NCBI RefSeq assembly: GCF_001440395.1 | Contig: NZ_LLXZ01000177.1 | Span: forward strand, 46,145-110,144 | Origin: Bradyrhizobium jicamae | Lineage (GTDB): Bacteria > Pseudomonadota > Alphaproteobacteria > Rhizobiales > Xanthobacteraceae | Length of the DNA: 64,000 bases | Direction of reading: 5' to 3' | Shown here: positions 60,220 through 64,000 of the stretch, piece by piece | Layout of the letters: the number at the start of each line of letters is the position of its first letter | How positions within the stretch are numbered: position 1 is the stretch's first letter | Position numbers and translations under genes: made by a program | Notes under the pieces: model-generated | Database searches by the model: none | Told to the model about the DNA's origin: nothing | What the model saw: only the letters and a program-made list of their open reading frames with translations

Positions 60220-61433
60220 AGGCGATGCTGAACCAGGACATCATTCGGGAGGCGACACGCCTCACGCGCGCGGGCCAACTCGTTGAGGCCACCGCGCTCC
60301 TTCAGCGCATGCTTCGCGGTGAGAATGCGCCTAACGCGCCATCGCATGGCAGCGATCGCATCGCTCTTGCGGGACCGCTCATCATTGATGCCAAGGCTAA
60401 TGCGGTTGAGGAGACGGATCGTCATCCGCAATCAGAGCCAGCCACATCAGCGCAACCGATCACGCTCCGCGCGTTACTCGACCACAAAGAGAGGCGCTCC
60501 GGGATCGGACTGCGCGGCATAATCAAGCGCCCCCCGCCGTCCACATCGGACATCGTGCCGGAGGGCGCCGGGTTCATCGAAGGCATGTACAGCAGTCCCG
60601 CGGGAAGTCGTGCCTACAGGCTTTTCATCCCGAGCCGCTATCAGGGGCGACCGCTTCCTTTGGTCGTCATGCTTCACGGCTGTACCCAGTCGCCGGAAGA
60701 TTTCGCCGCCGGTACGAGGATGAACTTCATCGCCGAGGAACAAAATTGCTTCGTGGTCTATCCTGCTCAGCCCAGCCAGGCCAATCAGGCGAAATGCTGG
60801 AACTGGTTTCGCACAGCCGACCAGCAGCGAGGCAGAGGTGAACCCTCGCTTATCGCGGGGATCACCCGCCAGATCATGCGCGACTATTCAGTTGATCGAA
60901 AGCGCGTCTACGTTGGTGGGCTGTCGGCTGGAGCGGCCGCCGCGGCTGTCATGGGCGCAACATATGACGATCTGTACGCGGCAATCGGCATACATTCCGG
61001 CCTCGCGTGCGGGGTTGCCACGGATCTTCCCTCTGCGCTTGTCGCGATGCGACAAGGCGGCCCCGATCACAAGGTCAGTTCAGGTGGCCGAACCGCCGTT
61101 CCGACCATTATTTTTCACGGCGATCGCGACACTACCGTTCATCCAAACAATGGCGACCAAATTCTTGAGCAGTCTGTGAGAACGATCAGGACACAAAAGA
61201 AGGTGCATCACGGGCAAGTACCCGGAGGGCATGCCTATACAAGAACGATCCTGAGCGATGCGAGCGGACGTGGAATCTTGGAGCACTGGAATATCCACGG
61301 GGCCGGACACGCATGGTCCGGAGGCAGCGCTGCGGGCTCCTACACTGATCCGCGGGGACCGGACGCAACGAGGGAAATGCTTCGTTTTTTCCTCGAGCAT
61401 TCGCTCCCGCAGGAGCAGGGCCGCTCGATCTGA
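60216..61433 (+). CDS. PHB depolymerase-family esterase
   Basis: About 405 residues of the LpqC/PHB-depolymerase alpha/beta-hydrolase family. LPLVVMLHGCTQSPEDFAAGTRMN is the oxyanion region, VGGLSAGAAAA the nucleophile elbow, FHGDRDTTVH the Asp region and GAGHAWSGG the catalytic His. An N-terminal segment REATRLTRAGQLVEATALLQR, without a signal peptide, resembles that of intracellular rhizobial members. Starts are GTG 60216 (overlapping the RHH stop) or ATG 60225. It probably degrades PHB or short-chain hydroxyalkanoate oligomers. Confidence 0.9.
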   Translation: MKAMLNQDIIREATRLTRAGQLVEATALLQRMLRGENAPNAPSHGSDRIALAGPLIIDAKANAVEETDRHPQSEPATSAQPITLRALLDHKERRSGIGLRGIIKRPPPSTSDIVPEGAGFIEGMYSSPAGSRAYRLFIPSRYQGRPLPLVVMLHGCTQSPEDFAAGTRMNFIAEEQNCFVVYPAQPSQANQAKCWNWFRTADQQRGRGEPSLIAGITRQIMRDYSVDRKRVYVGGLSAGAAAAAVMGATYDDLYAAIGIHSGLACGVATDLPSALVAMRQGGPDHKVSSGGRTAVPTIIFHGDRDTTVHPNNGDQILEQSVRTIRTQKKVHHGQVPGGHAYTRTILSDASGRGILEHWNIHGAGHAWSGGSAAGSYTDPRGPDATREMLRFFLEHSLPQEQGRSI

Positions 61434-61527
61434 TCAGCCTGACGGTCAGCAGGCGCACCCGGCCTGATTGCACGTCACAAGCCGCTGTTGTTTGATATCC
61501 ATCAAGACAGGCGCAGGTGCGTGCGCG

Positions 61528-62289
61528 ATGATGGATGCGGAGGAAAATGTGCGGCTGGCTATCTTTGCCGATATCCATGCCAACCGGCAGGCGTTCAGCG
61601 CGTGCCTCAATGCCGCGCGCGCCCGCGGCGCGGAGCGGATCGTCTGCCTGGGCGATGTCGTCGGCTATGGCGCCGATCCCGAATGGGCGGTCGATACCGT
61701 GATGGGCCTCGTCGATGACGGTGCGCTTGCGGTCATCGGCAATCACGATCACGCCGTCAGCATCCCGTCGGAGAACATGAATGCCGCAGCCACGGCTGCG
61801 ATCGAGTGGACGCGCGGCAGGCTGAGTGCGCCGCAGCGGCGCTTTCTCGCAGAATTACCCCTGACGCGCCGCGACGACGATCGCCTCTACGTGCACTCCG
61901 AAGCCTCGCACCCGGCGCGCTGGCGCTACGTCCGCGACACGCCGGATGCCGCGCGCAGCATCGAGGCCACCGACGCCCATGTCACCCTCTGCGGACATAT
62001 CCATCGTCCCGCGCTCTATTCGATGTCGCCGGCGGCGAAGATGACGAGTTTCATCCCGACCACGGACGTGCCGGTGCAATTGCTCGGCGGCCGGCGCTGG
62101 CTCGCCGTTCTCGGCTCCGTCGGCCAGCCGCGCGACGGCGATCCGGCGGCCTCGTTCGCGATGCTCGACACGGCCTCGCGCGAGATCACCTATTGCCGCG
62201 TGCCGTATGATGTGGAGGCGGCAGCGGATCGGATTCGCGCCAACGGCCTGCCGCATTGGCTGGCCGACCGTTTGCTCATGGGGAAATAA
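61528..62289 (+). CDS. Calcineurin-like metallophosphoesterase
   Basis: A 253-residue protein with the five metal motifs of the family: ADIHAN (D-x-H), LGDVVGYGADP (GDxxGYG), GNHDH, VHSEAS and GHIHRP. This is the layout of small phosphoprotein phosphatases and 2',3'-cyclic phosphodiesterases. It is followed three bases later by a Ser/Thr kinase-USP fusion, so dephosphorylation of that kinase or its targets is plausible. ATGs at 61528 and 61531 are possible starts. Confidence 0.88.
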   Translation: MMDAEENVRLAIFADIHANRQAFSACLNAARARGAERIVCLGDVVGYGADPEWAVDTVMGLVDDGALAVIGNHDHAVSIPSENMNAAATAAIEWTRGRLSAPQRRFLAELPLTRRDDDRLYVHSEASHPARWRYVRDTPDAARSIEATDAHVTLCGHIHRPALYSMSPAAKMTSFIPTTDVPVQLLGGRRWLAVLGSVGQPRDGDPAASFAMLDTASREITYCRVPYDVEAAADRIRANGLPHWLADRLLMGK

Positions 62290-62292
62290 CGG

Positions 62293-63714
62293 ATGGCGAA
62301 GCCCGCAATCGCGCCCGGCGCAGAACTTGACGGCTTCACGGTCGGCGAGCGCGTCCATCAGGGCGGCATGGCGACGCTGTGGACCGTGACCCATCCCGGC
62401 ATCACCGTGCCGATCTTGATGAAGGTGCCGCGGGTTTCCGAAGGCGAGGATCCGGCCGCCATCGTCAGCTTTGAAATGGAGCAGATGATCCTGCCGCGGC
62501 TGGCCGGGCCGCACGTACCCGGCTGCTTCGGCAGCGGCGATTTCGCCCGTCAGGCCTATGTCGTCATGGAGCGCATCCCCGGCAAGACGCTCCTGAGCCG
62601 GATCGACAGGCTCCCGATTCCCTATGAAGAGGCGAGGGTGATCGGAGGACAGATCGCGACCGCACTGGCGGACCTGCACCGCCAGAACGTCATCCACCAC
62701 GACATCAAGCCGAGCAGCATCATGTTCCGCCCATCCGGCGAATGCGTGCTGATCGATTTCGGCCTGTCGCATCACAACCAGTTGCCGGATTTGCTGCAGG
62801 AAGAGTTTCGTCTGCCTTACGGCACCGCGCCCTACATGGCGCCGGAGCGCCTGCTCGGCGTGCGCGACGATCCGCGCAGCGACCTGTTTTCGCTGGGCGT
62901 GCTGCTGTATTTCTTCACCACCGGTGAGCGGCCGTTCGGCGAGAGCGAAACGCTCCGCGGCATGCGCCGGCGGCTGTGGCGCGATCCCTATCCGCCGCGC
63001 AGATTGCGCCACGATTATCCGCCCTGGCTGCAGGAAATCGTGCTGCGGTGCCTGGAGATCGAGCCGGTGTGGCGTCATCCGACGGCTTCGCAACTGGCGT
63101 TCGATCTGGCCCATCCCGACCAGGTCAAGCTGACGGCGCGGTCCGAGCGACTGAAGCGGGATCCGCTCAGCACGGTATGGCGCCGCCGCTTCAACCAGGG
63201 CGTGGCCGTGCCGAAATCGAAATCCGATGTCGCGGCGCAACTCGCTTCGGGGCCGATCGTGGTCGTGGCGCTCGACACCGAGGAGGGGTCGCCGATGCTC
63301 AACGATTGCCTGCGCCGGACCGCCGCTCAACTACTCTCGACATTGCCGTCGGCGCGGCTCGCCTGCCTCAACGTGCTCAAGCTCGGCCGCATCACCATCG
63401 ACCGGACGCTCGACGAGCAGGGCAACAACAAGCATATCGACCGCATGGTCGCGCTCCGGCATTGGGCGCAGCCGCTGGAGCTCGACGAAGGCCGGCTGAC
63501 GGTGCACGTGCTGGAGGCGATCGATCCCGCCGCCGCGATCCTGGAGTTCACGAGGGTCAATCATGTCGATCACATCGTGATGGGTGCGCGACAGAACTCG
63601 ATGCTGCGCAGCTTACTCGGCAGCGTCGCCGGCAAGGTCGCCGCCGAAGCCGCTTGCAGCGTGACGGTGGTACGGCCGCCACGGTCGGCGGTGGTGGCGG
63701 AAGGCGATGGGTAG
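62293..63714 (+). CDS. Ser/Thr protein kinase fused to a universal-stress domain
   Basis: A 473-residue fusion. The kinase domain (about 10-280) has VHQGGMATLW (Gly loop), Lys44 in MKVPR, HHDIKPSSIMF (catalytic Asp137, Lys139), DFG (Asp155) and APYMAPERLLG. The usual Asn of the catalytic loop (DxKPxN) is Ser142, which may weaken Mg binding. Residues about 305-465 form a UspA-like domain ending VMGARQNSMLRSLLGSVAGK and VTVV, with the G-x2-G-x9-G(S/T) ATP motif partly kept. It is coupled to the phosphoesterase just upstream. Confidence 0.88.
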   Translation: MAKPAIAPGAELDGFTVGERVHQGGMATLWTVTHPGITVPILMKVPRVSEGEDPAAIVSFEMEQMILPRLAGPHVPGCFGSGDFARQAYVVMERIPGKTLLSRIDRLPIPYEEARVIGGQIATALADLHRQNVIHHDIKPSSIMFRPSGECVLIDFGLSHHNQLPDLLQEEFRLPYGTAPYMAPERLLGVRDDPRSDLFSLGVLLYFFTTGERPFGESETLRGMRRRLWRDPYPPRRLRHDYPPWLQEIVLRCLEIEPVWRHPTASQLAFDLAHPDQVKLTARSERLKRDPLSTVWRRRFNQGVAVPKSKSDVAAQLASGPIVVVALDTEEGSPMLNDCLRRTAAQLLSTLPSARLACLNVLKLGRITIDRTLDEQGNNKHIDRMVALRHWAQPLELDEGRLTVHVLEAIDPAAAILEFTRVNHVDHIVMGARQNSMLRSLLGSVAGKVAAEAACSVTVVRPPRSAVVAEGDG

Positions 63715-63734
63715 CGCCGGATCGCGGCGCGCAT

Positions 63735-64000
63735 TCACTCGAGGGTCTGAACGGGCGGGGCCTTTGCGCGCGGCGGGTTCGGCGCGGGATAGCTGGTGGC
63801 GCGGCCGCTTCGTTCGGCCGGACCGGCGGGGCCTACGGCTTCCGCCCTCGCGCCGCGCACACTCTCGCGTGACGATTGCCGCCGATGCCGCGACGAGCGC
63901 GAGCCTTCCAGTCCCCAGGAGCGCGAGATCGAAGGCCCGGCGGTGTAGCCGACGAAGGCGCCGGCCACAGCCCCGACCGGCCCAAGCACGACGGCGCCGG
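63735..64000 (-). CDS. Gly/Ala-zipper protein, fragment
   Basis: The frame enters from the right edge and ends at 63735, so only the C-terminal part (about 84 residues) is seen. It contains GPVGAVAGAFVGYTAGP, a glycine-zipper membrane segment, then an Arg/Ser-rich stretch and a Pro-rich tail. The start is probably outside the window. It resembles small rhizobial envelope proteins with glycine zippers. It is convergent with the kinase gene. Confidence 0.55.
   Translation of the reverse strand, partial: GAVVLGPVGAVAGAFVGYTAGPSISRSWGLEGSRSSRHRRQSSRESVRGARAEAVGPAGPAERSGRATSYPAPNPPRAKAPPVQTLE

Overview
The window looks like chromosome of a Bradyrhizobium-type alphaproteobacterium (Nitrobacteraceae, Hyphomicrobiales). 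I infer this from the high GC and GC-ending codon use, the DUF1476 F1-ATPase inhibitor, a PurS/PurQ/PurL purine set, the purL, bolA and grxD order, GH17 and GH1 glucan enzymes, general-stress (EcfG-type) promoter motifs, and several families of short palindromic intergenic repeats. I saw no tRNA, rRNA, CRISPR array, insertion sequence or prophage. Most genes are chromosomal housekeeping or adaptation genes.

Layout. 1-10 kb: the 3' end of alaS, a DUF2270 membrane protein, two tandem DUF3455 secreted proteins, icd, an alpha/beta hydrolase fused to a membrane domain, a TrmJ-like methyltransferase with a DUF559 tail, and a DUF1326/DUF2182 pair. 10-14 kb: small secreted, oxygenase-like and cytochrome-like proteins. 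14-20 kb: a cyanate module made of a sigma-54 activator transcribed away from an ABC transporter and cyanase, with a sigma-54 promoter and three upstream dyads between them. 20-31 kb: an isocitrate-lyase-family/LysR pair, the ATPase inhibitor gene, purC-purS-purQ with a TctC-type binding protein, transporters, and purL. 31-38 kb: acyltransferase, DUF1328, DUF427, BolA, LtrA, the ergothioneine genes egtB and egtD, and monothiol glutaredoxin. 38-46 kb: a macro-domain protein, two beta-lactamase-fold hydrolases, GH1 and GH17 proteins, and an aldolase. 46-54 kb: rpsD, an E2-like acyltransferase, an HpcH aldolase, a GlcG-like protein, murI, a RidA/TetR pair with three operators, and purB. 54-64 kb: a NarL-type two-component system facing a three-gene MotA/ExbB-like operon, a TetR gene, an RHH/PHB-depolymerase operon, and a phosphoesterase next to a Ser/Thr kinase-USP fusion.

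How the parts work together. The cyanate genes form a complete uptake and detoxification unit whose control signals can be read in the DNA. Purine synthesis is represented by purC, purS, purQ, purL and purB. Three GGAAC-N16-CGTT promoters place ergothioneine synthesis, a DUF1328 membrane protein and a Gly/Ser-rich secreted protein under probable EcfG general-stress control. The best candidate for an undescribed system is the operon at 56607-58624. It encodes a MotA/TolQ/ExbB-type channel protein, a one-TM partner with an ExbD-like Asp and a periplasmic beta-sandwich-like domain, and a third membrane protein. It faces a histidine kinase/response regulator pair across a region holding a perfect 17-bp palindrome. 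A second theme is the repeat families, whose ends supply stop codons or C-terminal codons to neighbouring genes.
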